Of a stretch of 64,000 nucleotides of DNA, positions 45,658 through 52,850 are shown one piece after another. Within the stretch, counting starts at the first letter, position 1; each line of letters opens with the position of its first letter. The DNA lies in NCBI RefSeq assembly GCF_900115115.1, contig NZ_FOVI01000005.1:62001-126000 (forward strand), written 5' to 3'. The DNA is from Paenimyroides ummariense (lineage in GTDB: Bacteria; Bacteroidota; Bacteroidia; Flavobacteriales; Flavobacteriaceae). The translations under genes and the position numbers were made by a program. The notes under the pieces were generated by a model. That model did not search any database and was not told the DNA's origin. It worked only from the letters and a program-made list of their open reading frames with translations.

Positions 45658-46539
45658 TTATTGTTTGTTCAAGATTTGAAGCATCCTGCCGACTTCAATA
45701 TCCATTCTTGAAAAGGCAAACCATTTTTTGCCCAGGTCTTTGAGTGATGCCCCTATGTGATAGAGTTCTGTATGGTCAATAATCAAAAAACGGTCGTGGG
45801 CATCAGAAAAAACCTCAATATCAACCGGAGGATATTGGCTATTATAGCGTTGTAAATCTAACCGTAGCTGATTGCTGATGCTTTTGGTAAGGATTGCAGC
45901 GGTTACGTTATTCTTACGCTTACCCAATAAAGTAAGCACCGTATCATCCACATAATTATCAAGTAGGATAATGGAATTTTTGGCACTTCGGATAATATCG
46001 GAAACAAAAGCGTAGGCATCAAATACCTGCCCGTTGTAGAAAATACCTTTTTCGCTGTGCAGCTTATCGCTTTCCAAAGCCTTAAATAGCTCTTCAAATT
46101 TTTGGTCGGCTTCCAATTGCTTTAATTCGATATTATCCAAACGATGAAACAAAGAAGCATTGCTGATAAGCATACGCCGCATTTCTACAAAGGCTTCCAT
46201 TATTTCCACACTCATTTTAACGGCTATATCGGAACGGAGTATGGCAGATGCCATAGCAACGCCCTGTTCAGTAAAAACATAGGGCAAATAACGCCTGCCG
46301 CCGTAGCTTAAACTTGAGGTTCCAAATTGGAACCTCAAGTTTTCAACTTCCTCTTCGGTCAGTTGAAAGCAGAATGATACAGGAAAACGCTTAATATTTC
46401 TTTTAACAGCTTTGTTCAGGTTCTTTGTTTCTACCTGATATAAGGCAGCGAGGTCGCTATCCAACATTACCTGTTTGCCCCAGATAGTATAAATCAGGTT
46501 CCTGATTTCTTTGGGTACGATTGACGGTTTATTTTCCAT
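45658..46539 (-). CDS. ORF6N domain protein
   Basis: Residues 8-95 form an ORF6N domain (IYTIWGKQVMLDSDLAALY, then FTEQGVAMAS), a DNA-binding domain of phage and mobile-element regulators. A coiled region follows, and the C-terminal 130 residues contain a PLD-like segment (HDRFLIIDHTELYHIG), suggesting a phospholipase-D-type fold. I start at ATG 46539 (MENKPSIVPKE), which overlaps the topB end by 11 bp; an upstream start would overlap it further. Confidence 0.75.
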   Translation of the reverse strand: MENKPSIVPKEIRNLIYTIWGKQVMLDSDLAALYQVETKNLNKAVKRNIKRFPVSFCFQLTEEEVENLRFQFGTSSLSYGGRRYLPYVFTEQGVAMASAILRSDIAVKMSVEIMEAFVEMRRMLISNASLFHRLDNIELKQLEADQKFEELFKALESDKLHSEKGIFYNGQVFDAYAFVSDIIRSAKNSIILLDNYVDDTVLTLLGKRKNNVTAAILTKSISNQLRLDLQRYNSQYPPVDIEVFSDAHDRFLIIDHTELYHIGASLKDLGKKWFAFSRMDIEVGRMLQILNKQ

Positions 46540-48622
46540 TGCGTTTACTGCTTTTGTTTTTTTCAAACTCAAAGGAACTTTCAGCGTTTTCTTTCAGAAT
46601 GATGTAAGCATCGAATTTCTTTCCGGCTTTGCTTGTCATTCCTTTGATAAGAGAGGTTTTGCCCTTATTAACAAGGCTTGTTACATTTTCGATACTGACT
46701 TGTACACCGCAGACGGTGCGGAACTGTACCCAGTTACACGCCTCATCAGGGCATTTCACAATCTTATCACGAATAATAAGTTGCTGATTTTTACATCTTG
46801 GGCAGTTCAATTTCGGCTGATTGGTATTTGCAATAGAGGTTTGCAGCAATTCATCGGTAATGGATTTGGCGTAGGTTTCCATTTCCTTTTGGAATGTTCC
46901 GGCATCTGCTTCATTGTTTTCAATTTTCTGCAATGCCAATTCCCATTCGGCGGTCATTGCCACATCTGCAATCTTGCGTTCTTTGACCAACTCATAAACC
47001 TGCAATCCTTTTTCCGTAGGAATTAAGGAACGTTTATCCCGAACGATATAATTACGGGTAAACAAAGTTTCGATAATGGCGGCTCTTGTCGCAGGCGTAC
47101 CGATACCGATATTTTTGAGAGCTTTGCGCTCTTCCTCGTTTTCGATTTCCTTTCCTGCGGTTTCCATAGCCGACAAAAGCCCGGCTTCGCTGTAAAGCAC
47201 TGGCGGTTTGGTCTGCTTTTCCAAAACGGCGGCTTCCTTTATGGCAAGTTCGTCGCCTTTATGCAGTTCGGGTAATTCCTGCACTGGCTCTTCTCCGTCA
47301 TCGGTAAAACTTCCTTTTATGGAACGCCAACCCGCTTCCTGAATTTTACAGCCTTTTGCCGTAAAGTCGTAATGCAATACCTGTAATGATACATCAGTTA
47401 TTTCTTTGCCACAGGCTTGCGATATGGCTTCGAGCAATCGAAGCGCAATCATATTGTATATCTTGTTTTCGTCTGCATTGAGTACAGACGGCACTTTGTC
47501 CGTAATCAACAAACCGTGATGGTCCGTTACACGGAGGTCATTCACGATACGTTTGTTGAACCGTCCCCATTTGATTTTGGTAAGGGCTTGCTTGCAATCT
47601 TCACGGTTCTGCAAAGCCCGCACAAGGTTTGGAATTTCTGCCCACATATCTTCAGGGATGTATTTGCTTCCGGTACGTGGGTACGTGATAAACTTCTTTT
47701 CGTACAGGCTTTGTGCGATATTAAGTGTCGCTTCAGCAGATAATTTCAGCCTTTTGTTAGCTTCCTTTTGTAAGCCTGTCAAATCAAAAAGCAAGGGCGG
47801 TTGTTCTGTAACGCTTTTGATTTCTACCGATGTAACGGTTGCCGTTGCGCCACGCTGAATAGCTTTAAGCGTATCATCGGCAAGCTGCTTTTCATCCCAT
47901 TTAATTGCGGAAATACTTTTGAAATCAACCTGGGCTTTATTGTGCATTAGTTGTATCTGCCAGTATTTCTTTACCGTGAAATTCTTATTGTCGAGGTAGC
48001 GTTTGCATATCAAAGCCAGTGTTGGCGTTTGTACCCTGCCGAGCGAATAGATACCATTGCCTGCGGCAATGCTCAATGCCTGTGTAGCATTGATGCCCAC
48101 AAGCCAATCGGCACGGCTTCTGCCTTGCGCTGCCTGATACAGTCCGTCAAATTCATTTCCGTTTTTCAGGTTGTCAAAGCCCTGCTTTATCGCCTTTTCG
48201 GTCAGGGAACTTATCCAAAGGCGTTCAAATGGCTTGTTGCATTTCAGGTATTCATAAATGTACCTGAAAATGAGTTCGCCCTCACGACCCGCATCGGTAG
48301 CAACGATGATGCTGTTGCTTTTATTAAAAAGCTGCTCAATGACTTTCAGTTGCTTTATTGCGCCAGTATCGGCGGTGTACCCTTTGTCCTTTTTGACCTT
48401 ACGAACGGTCAATAAAAACGGGTTGGGCAATATCGGTAGGGATGCCTTGTCAAATCCCGAAATCCCGTAATCTTCTGGCATTCCCAGTCCTATTAGATGA
48501 CCGAATGCCCACGTAACAAAATAGCCGTTACCTGTCAGGTAGCCGTCCTTTTTATCGGATGCTCCCACAAGTCCGGCTATTTCCCTTGCTACGCTTGGTT
48601 TTTCTGCAATAATTGTTTTCAT
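46529..48622 (-). CDS. topB: DNA topoisomerase III
   Basis: The N-terminal TOPRIM domain has ATDAGREGELIFR near 108, and the catalytic Tyr is in FITYPRTGS near 315. The C-terminal tail carries a Cys4-like zinc ribbon (CPRC...CPDEACNW). A type IA topoisomerase is normally encoded on CTnDOT-type ICEs and should act on single-stranded intermediates in transfer or replication. It follows the DUF3945 gene by 6 bp. Confidence 0.93.
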   Translation of the reverse strand: MKTIIAEKPSVAREIAGLVGASDKKDGYLTGNGYFVTWAFGHLIGLGMPEDYGISGFDKASLPILPNPFLLTVRKVKKDKGYTADTGAIKQLKVIEQLFNKSNSIIVATDAGREGELIFRYIYEYLKCNKPFERLWISSLTEKAIKQGFDNLKNGNEFDGLYQAAQGRSRADWLVGINATQALSIAAGNGIYSLGRVQTPTLALICKRYLDNKNFTVKKYWQIQLMHNKAQVDFKSISAIKWDEKQLADDTLKAIQRGATATVTSVEIKSVTEQPPLLFDLTGLQKEANKRLKLSAEATLNIAQSLYEKKFITYPRTGSKYIPEDMWAEIPNLVRALQNREDCKQALTKIKWGRFNKRIVNDLRVTDHHGLLITDKVPSVLNADENKIYNMIALRLLEAISQACGKEITDVSLQVLHYDFTAKGCKIQEAGWRSIKGSFTDDGEEPVQELPELHKGDELAIKEAAVLEKQTKPPVLYSEAGLLSAMETAGKEIENEEERKALKNIGIGTPATRAAIIETLFTRNYIVRDKRSLIPTEKGLQVYELVKERKIADVAMTAEWELALQKIENNEADAGTFQKEMETYAKSITDELLQTSIANTNQPKLNCPRCKNQQLIIRDKIVKCPDEACNWVQFRTVCGVQVSIENVTSLVNKGKTSLIKGMTSKAGKKFDAYIILKENAESSFEFEKNKSSKRNGK

Positions 48623-48628
48623 ACTGTA

Positions 48629-50089
48629 TTACATTTTTCTGCCTTTGGATTTTGCAGGCTTGTTGTCCTGTTGCTCCTGCTGCTTTTCGTTTTTCGGTCT
48701 TTGCTGCCCGGACTTCAAAGGCTCTTGGACATTCTTGGTCGCTTCGTTGGTTTTGCCCTCGGAATTAACGGCAGTCTGCGTTTTATGGGTTTCGGCAGGT
48801 TCTACCCGTGCTTTATACTGACCGGGGAACTCAAAATTGGTCTTTCCGGTATCTTTGTCGAAAGTGATATAACCCTTATACGGTTGGTCTTTTTTGTCTT
48901 TCAGTTCAACGTAAATTGTTTGTCCGGCTTTGAACTTGTTATATTGCTCATCATCCAGTTCTTTGCCTCTGAAAGTTCTTGGAGCGTCCTGCGGTTGGCT
49001 TTGCTGATTGCTTTGTTGGGTGTTCTGTTGGTTCGTTTGCGCTTGCTGATTGTGGTTGCTTCTGTCAAACAGGAACTCAACATATCGCTTGTCCGCATTG
49101 AATTGTACCGTTGCCGAAAACTCCGTTCCTTTCGAGGAAATCATACCCTCTAAATAGAGTGGTTTGCCCTCCATCAGCGTTTGCTTTTGTTCGTCATTCA
49201 GCTTTACGCCCTTAATTTCATCGGGAATTTTTATAAACTCCGTGCGCAGTGCAATTACATCATTGGTCAGCCTGTCAATGCTGATAATGGACGGCATCAG
49301 TTCGCCTGTTTTGGAATTTACCAAATTGACGACACGCCCCATATTGCCCGTTTCAATTAGGTTTTTCTTGTCTTCATCCGTAAACTTGTGACCGAAAAAC
49401 TCAAAGTGCAGGTTAGGTTCTTTTTTGATACCGTGTATTGCCACGATAACATTGCCGTCTTCACCTTGCTGTAAAGACAGGCGGGCATCTGTGCGGAGGA
49501 TAGAGCCACCGAGGTTAATACCTATCGGTAAAAGCTCATTGGTTTTGTAACCTCGTAACAAAGGGTCGAGCAGGTTTCTTTTTTCAAGATACTCTTTGCT
49601 TAATCCGAGGTTTTTCATTGTGTCCCAATCAATCTGCTCCGGCTTGTAACGATATTCCGTTGCTTCCGTTGTGGTTTGTGCTGTTTCCATATTATTTTGA
49701 TTTTCTTGTTTTTTATCAGGTTGTGTTTGCGCTTTCACTTCGTGCTCTTTCATCACTTTTTCACCCTCCGGTGTGGGCTTATCTACCTGCTTCTGCAATT
49801 CCTGCGCTTTTTCTATGGCGATGGGTGCAGGTACTTTGAAAAATGAAAAATTGGTGGGGTTCTTTAATTGGCTGAAAAAATTGGAGAAAAAGTTGGAAAA
49901 GAAATCTCCGCTTTTATCCACACGCATAAACTGGTTTTGATTTTTCTTCGTGGGGTCAACGGTTTCCATTTTCCCGTTTTCGTCGATACTCTTTACTGCC
50001 TGGATTTTCATTTTCTCTTTATCCAGTACGAGTAATATGTCCGAAAGCTGTTCGGGCATATCTTGTTTATTAGTTGTTTCTTCGCTCAT
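48629..50089 (-). CDS. DUF3945/DUF4099 ICE protein
   Basis: 486 residues; the region IGINLGGSILRTDARLSLQQ and two later repeats (about residues 285-325 and 375-420, around KLNDEQKQTLMEGK and ELDDEQYNKFKAGQ) match DUF3945. The N-terminal DUF4099-like part begins SEETTNKQDMPEQL, and the C-terminus is Gln/Lys-rich. It always accompanies topB on these elements; function is unknown. A five-unit phased array lies 54 bp upstream. Confidence 0.8.
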   Translation of the reverse strand: MSEETTNKQDMPEQLSDILLVLDKEKMKIQAVKSIDENGKMETVDPTKKNQNQFMRVDKSGDFFSNFFSNFFSQLKNPTNFSFFKVPAPIAIEKAQELQKQVDKPTPEGEKVMKEHEVKAQTQPDKKQENQNNMETAQTTTEATEYRYKPEQIDWDTMKNLGLSKEYLEKRNLLDPLLRGYKTNELLPIGINLGGSILRTDARLSLQQGEDGNVIVAIHGIKKEPNLHFEFFGHKFTDEDKKNLIETGNMGRVVNLVNSKTGELMPSIISIDRLTNDVIALRTEFIKIPDEIKGVKLNDEQKQTLMEGKPLYLEGMISSKGTEFSATVQFNADKRYVEFLFDRSNHNQQAQTNQQNTQQSNQQSQPQDAPRTFRGKELDDEQYNKFKAGQTIYVELKDKKDQPYKGYITFDKDTGKTNFEFPGQYKARVEPAETHKTQTAVNSEGKTNEATKNVQEPLKSGQQRPKNEKQQEQQDNKPAKSKGRKM

Positions 50090-50142
50090 AATCTGAAAAT
50101 TTTAAAAATTCACTGTCGAATGTAAAGGAAGCCCGCACCGCA

Positions 50143-50187
50143 TTGCACTATATGGCAGTCAGAGGCAGTGTTTGTCACTTATTGGCA
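50143..50187 (-). repeat. phased GCCA array e (5 units)
   Basis: Plus-strand units TTGCA, TGGCA, AGGCA, TGTCA and TGGCA start at 50143, 50153, 50163, 50173 and 50183. The array overlaps the last codons of the HTH gene and lies 54 bp upstream of the DUF3945-topB operon, towards which it reads. Confidence 0.8.
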
Positions 50188-50483
50188 TCCAGTTTGGGCA
50201 AAGGCGGGTTAAAACTTTCCCTGATGAACTGGTGCACATCGGACAGCTTGTAATACAGTTTTCCACTGATAGTATAGTAAGGGAGCTTGCCGATGGAGCG
50301 ATACCGTTGCAGGGAGCGGTTGCTGATTTTCAGCATTTGCAATAAGTCCTGATTGTCCAGTAATTCTTCTCCGTCTATGCTGTTGCGTTTCTTTTGTAAA
50401 TCGTCTATGTGGTTGCCAAGAATGTCGAGCCTGTCCATTATGCGTTCCATCCACGCCACAAATTCCATTTTGTCGATGTTCAT
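50175..50483 (-). CDS. helix-turn-helix protein, second pair, member 2
   Basis: The N-terminal helix (residues 5-35) is followed by an HTH_17-type domain at about 40-92 (QDLLQMLKISNRSLQRYRSI, then KLYYKLSDV). It is a paralogue of the proteins at 3242-3827. It follows the other member by 11 bp. These are likely excision/transfer regulators. Confidence 0.8.
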   Translation of the reverse strand: MNIDKMEFVAWMERIMDRLDILGNHIDDLQKKRNSIDGEELLDNQDLLQMLKISNRSLQRYRSIGKLPYYTISGKLYYKLSDVHQFIRESFNPPLPKLDANK

Positions 50484-50494
50484 ACGGTACGCTT

Positions 50495-50848
50495 TTAATG
50501 ATTACCTGATTTCAGCTTTCTGCCTTTTTCGATGTAGCTTTTTCCTTGCGCCATAAGCTGCTCCACGTATTCATCGGTGGTCTGCACGGCATTGGCGTTC
50601 AACATTTCCTTGATTGCGCCAATCGTATAGTAATACTGCCCGTACATTTTTGAAAAGGCTATCTGACCGTTGGTGCGCATACGCCACAATGTTTTTTCGC
50701 TGATGTGGAGGTACTGGCAGACTTCGTGATTGTTAAGCCACAAACTATCGTAGCTTGTATCTTCCAGTTTGAGGATGTATTCGCTGATGGCTTTCAACCG
50801 TTCGTTGAGGTGCTTCCACACTTCTTCGTCAACTGTTATAATATTCAT
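50495..50848 (-). CDS. helix-turn-helix protein, second pair, member 1
   Basis: An HTH_17-type domain lies at about residues 38-88 (HEVCQYLHISEKTLWRMRTN, then YGQYYYTIGAIKE) after a helical N-terminus. The basic C-terminal tail (KGRKLKSGNH) is unlike its paralogues. A short phased array is 42 bp upstream. Confidence 0.8.
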   Translation of the reverse strand: MNIITVDEEVWKHLNERLKAISEYILKLEDTSYDSLWLNNHEVCQYLHISEKTLWRMRTNGQIAFSKMYGQYYYTIGAIKEMLNANAVQTTDEYVEQLMAQGKSYIEKGRKLKSGNH

Positions 50849-50889
50849 AGCAATGATGTTAAATATTCACAGGACAAAATTCAGAAGTG

Positions 50890-50914
50890 TGGCAGTGTTT
50901 GTCTGCCAATGCTT
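50890..50914 (-). repeat. short phased GCCA array f
   Basis: Plus-strand units TGGCA (50890), TGTCT (50900) and TGCTT (50910) keep the 10-bp period, with the common spacer GTGTT. It is weaker than the other arrays (two good units). It reads towards the HTH gene starting at 50848. Confidence 0.5.
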
Positions 50915-51056
50915 ACCAATTGAAAAAGCGGTTTTTTGAAAATTTTACAATTTGCCGGAAAACCTTATTAAATAAGGGTTTGAGCAGATTTGCCGATTTT
51001 CGGGGCAGGAAAATATGCCCGTTTGCCCATTGGCATATATGGGTAAGCGCAGGTAC

Positions 51057-51087
51057 AAAAAAAGCAATACGGGAGGCGTATTGCTTT
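51057..51087 (-). terminator. rho-independent terminator of rteC
   Basis: AAAGCAATACG (51061-51071) and CGTATTGCTTT (51077-51087) form a perfect 11-bp stem; a T run follows on the minus strand. It starts 24 bp beyond the rteC stop codon. Confidence 0.9.
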
Positions 51088-51110
51088 CAAATTCTTTATT
51101 GACGGGTTGT

Positions 51111-51956
51111 TTATAAGTCCTTATCCATATATTCTTCCAATGACTGCTTCAACTGGTCTAAAAATAAGGTGCGGGAGCCTGCCCGGGTTTTCATCCGGTG
51201 GAATGCGTGGTGCACATCGGTCAGTGGCATGCGGAATAAGACCTGCGAAATGGCTGTGAGCTTTCTGATGCCGACTTTACCGCCTGAAATTGCACCCGAA
51301 GCATACAGGGCATACATCAACTCAATCAGGGCGTTTTTACTGTCCGTCCAGGATAGCTCTTTGATATCGTCTGTGTTACTGAAAAAAATATCGGGATTTT
51401 CTTCAGGGGTGATTTTAGTTAAAAGATAGGCATATAAAAGGTCATTAGCGATAATACGGGCTACTTTGTAATCATAATAGGTAGAGAATTGCGGGTCAAT
51501 CTCAAAGACATAGCTACTAAGTCCATCAAGGTAATTTATCTGCCCACGCTTAAAGTATTCATTGTCCTTATCTACCCTGCCCGAACGGTAATATCTGTAA
51601 AAATGGGAATTGCAGATATGTTCACTAAATTCAATCTTTAATTCCGTGAGATGGGTAGAGAAATAGTTGTGATACATTTTCCCGTTGTTGACCGGACAGG
51701 CAGTTTCTATCCGGTAGAGCTTATTATAATAGATGAGTTTGCCCAGGATTTGCGGCTTGATCATTTTGAAGAACTCAATCTCTTTTTCTTCGTTGACAAA
51801 TCCTGAACTTAAAACACATTCTTTTGATGAAATCAGTAGCTCCTGAAGAAAGACCGTCATTTGAAAAGCCTCTTCAATTAGCCCCGAGCACGTTACTGAA
51901 AATTTCCGTTCCTGCTCCTGAATTTCGGTAACAATAGTTCCTAATGACTTTCTCAT
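51111..51956 (-). CDS. rteC: RteC-type excision regulator
   Basis: The family segments KLIYYNKLYRIETACPVNNG (about 92-111), the YYRSGR region and the C-terminal tetratricopeptide/winged-helix-like part identify RteC. In CTnDOT this protein activates the excision operon. I use ATG 51956 (MRKSLGTIVTE); the open frame begins with a TTG 14 codons earlier. It is the last recognised ICE-core gene before the copper island. Confidence 0.85.
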   Translation of the reverse strand: MRKSLGTIVTEIQEQERKFSVTCSGLIEEAFQMTVFLQELLISSKECVLSSGFVNEEKEIEFFKMIKPQILGKLIYYNKLYRIETACPVNNGKMYHNYFSTHLTELKIEFSEHICNSHFYRYYRSGRVDKDNEYFKRGQINYLDGLSSYVFEIDPQFSTYYDYKVARIIANDLLYAYLLTKITPEENPDIFFSNTDDIKELSWTDSKNALIELMYALYASGAISGGKVGIRKLTAISQVLFRMPLTDVHHAFHRMKTRAGSRTLFLDQLKQSLEEYMDKDL

Positions 51957-52143
51957 AGTAGGGAGGATTATGTTATCAATATCAGTGTACCTTAGCAAAT
52001 GTTATTAATAAACAGGGAATTAACAGCCAATATGACCCTACAATGGGAAAGATTTTGGTTATTTGTCCTTGTTTTTGCACCATAAAAATCCTTGACTGAT
52101 CTACTTAGTCGCTCGTAATCAATAAATACTTAAATTTTAATCT

Positions 52144-52151
52144 TAAATTTG
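52144..52151 (+). promoter_or_regulatory. -7 box of the first HMA-AraC gene
   Basis: TAAATTTG matches TAnnTTTG and lies 45 bp before the start codon. The conserved copper-island box found at six other promoters is not clearly present here. Confidence 0.4.
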
Positions 52152-52196
52152 TCTTTGCGTATTTATGCAATAATATGAATTGTGATTTATTGAAAT

Positions 52197-52760
52197 ATGA
52201 GTACATTATTTATCAAAAATATGGTCTGCAACCGTTGCATTCTCGTAGTTCAGAATGAACTCGACAAGCTCGGCTTAAAAGCTAACAATATAAAACTGGG
52301 AGAAATTACCCTTGCGAAAGAATTAACCACTAAAGAGCGTGAAGCATTGGAACATGTTTTAGACCCTTTGGGCTTTGAGGTCATCGACGACAAAAAGAGC
52401 CGGATAATTGAAAAGATAAAAAACGTCATTATTGACCTGGTACACCATCAGGACAACGATGCGAAAACCAATCTTTCGGACGTATTGAGCGACCAATTGC
52501 ACCACGATTACAATTACCTTTCTAACCTGTTTTCCGATATTGAGGGTACGACCATTGAGAAGTATTTTATCGCTCAGAAAGTCGAAAAGGTAAAAGAATT
52601 ATTGGTTTATGATGAGCTGTCGTTAAGCGAGATTGCCGACCGTATGAATTATTCGAGCGTGGCGTATTTAAGCAACCAGTTCAAGAAAGTAACTGGGCTT
52701 ACACCAAGCCATTTCAAGCAGATACGTGAGGACAAGCGCAAGCCACTGGATAAGGTTTAA
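52197..52760 (+). CDS. HMA-AraC copper-responsive regulator, copy 1
   Basis: Residues 1-65 form a heavy-metal-associated fold with the metal-binding MVCNRC pair (C11, C14). An AraC-type HTH occupies about 120-180 (LSLSEIADRMNYSSVAYLSN, then TPSHFKQIR). A metal sensor fused to an AraC activator fits control of the adjacent copper genes. It precedes copA by 90 bp. A closely related copy is at 61331. Confidence 0.8.
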   Translation: MSTLFIKNMVCNRCILVVQNELDKLGLKANNIKLGEITLAKELTTKEREALEHVLDPLGFEVIDDKKSRIIEKIKNVIIDLVHHQDNDAKTNLSDVLSDQLHHDYNYLSNLFSDIEGTTIEKYFIAQKVEKVKELLVYDELSLSEIADRMNYSSVAYLSNQFKKVTGLTPSHFKQIREDKRKPLDKV

Positions 52761-52762
52761 GT

Positions 52763-52797
52763 AAATCTTACAAATCAAACCCAGAATTTCACAATAG
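52763..52797 (+). promoter_or_regulatory. copper-island box 1 (copA promoter)
   Basis: Reads AAATCTTACAAATC-AAACCC-AGAATTTCACAATAG, the conserved layout TYACAAATC...GGAA...TAATAG. A CAACTTTG -7-like box follows about 25 bp later; the copA ATG is 54 bp away. Probable site of the HMA-AraC regulator. Confidence 0.65.
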
Positions 52798-52850
52798 AAG
52801 TCCCCTTTATTGTTGCCAACTTTGCATTATGAAAATAAAGCAATCGAGAT

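Noticed and set aside
3890..50914. Reading the 10-bp phased units as a CRISPR or minisatellite
   Set aside because: Units are only 5 bp with 5-bp spacers in separate 35-bp clusters at operon heads; there are no long repeats, unique spacers or cas genes.
51013..51038. ATATGCC...GGCATAT inverted repeat as an attachment or recombination site
   Set aside because: Arms of 7 bp with a 12-bp spacer in an AT-rich gap; no second copy or integrase to support it.
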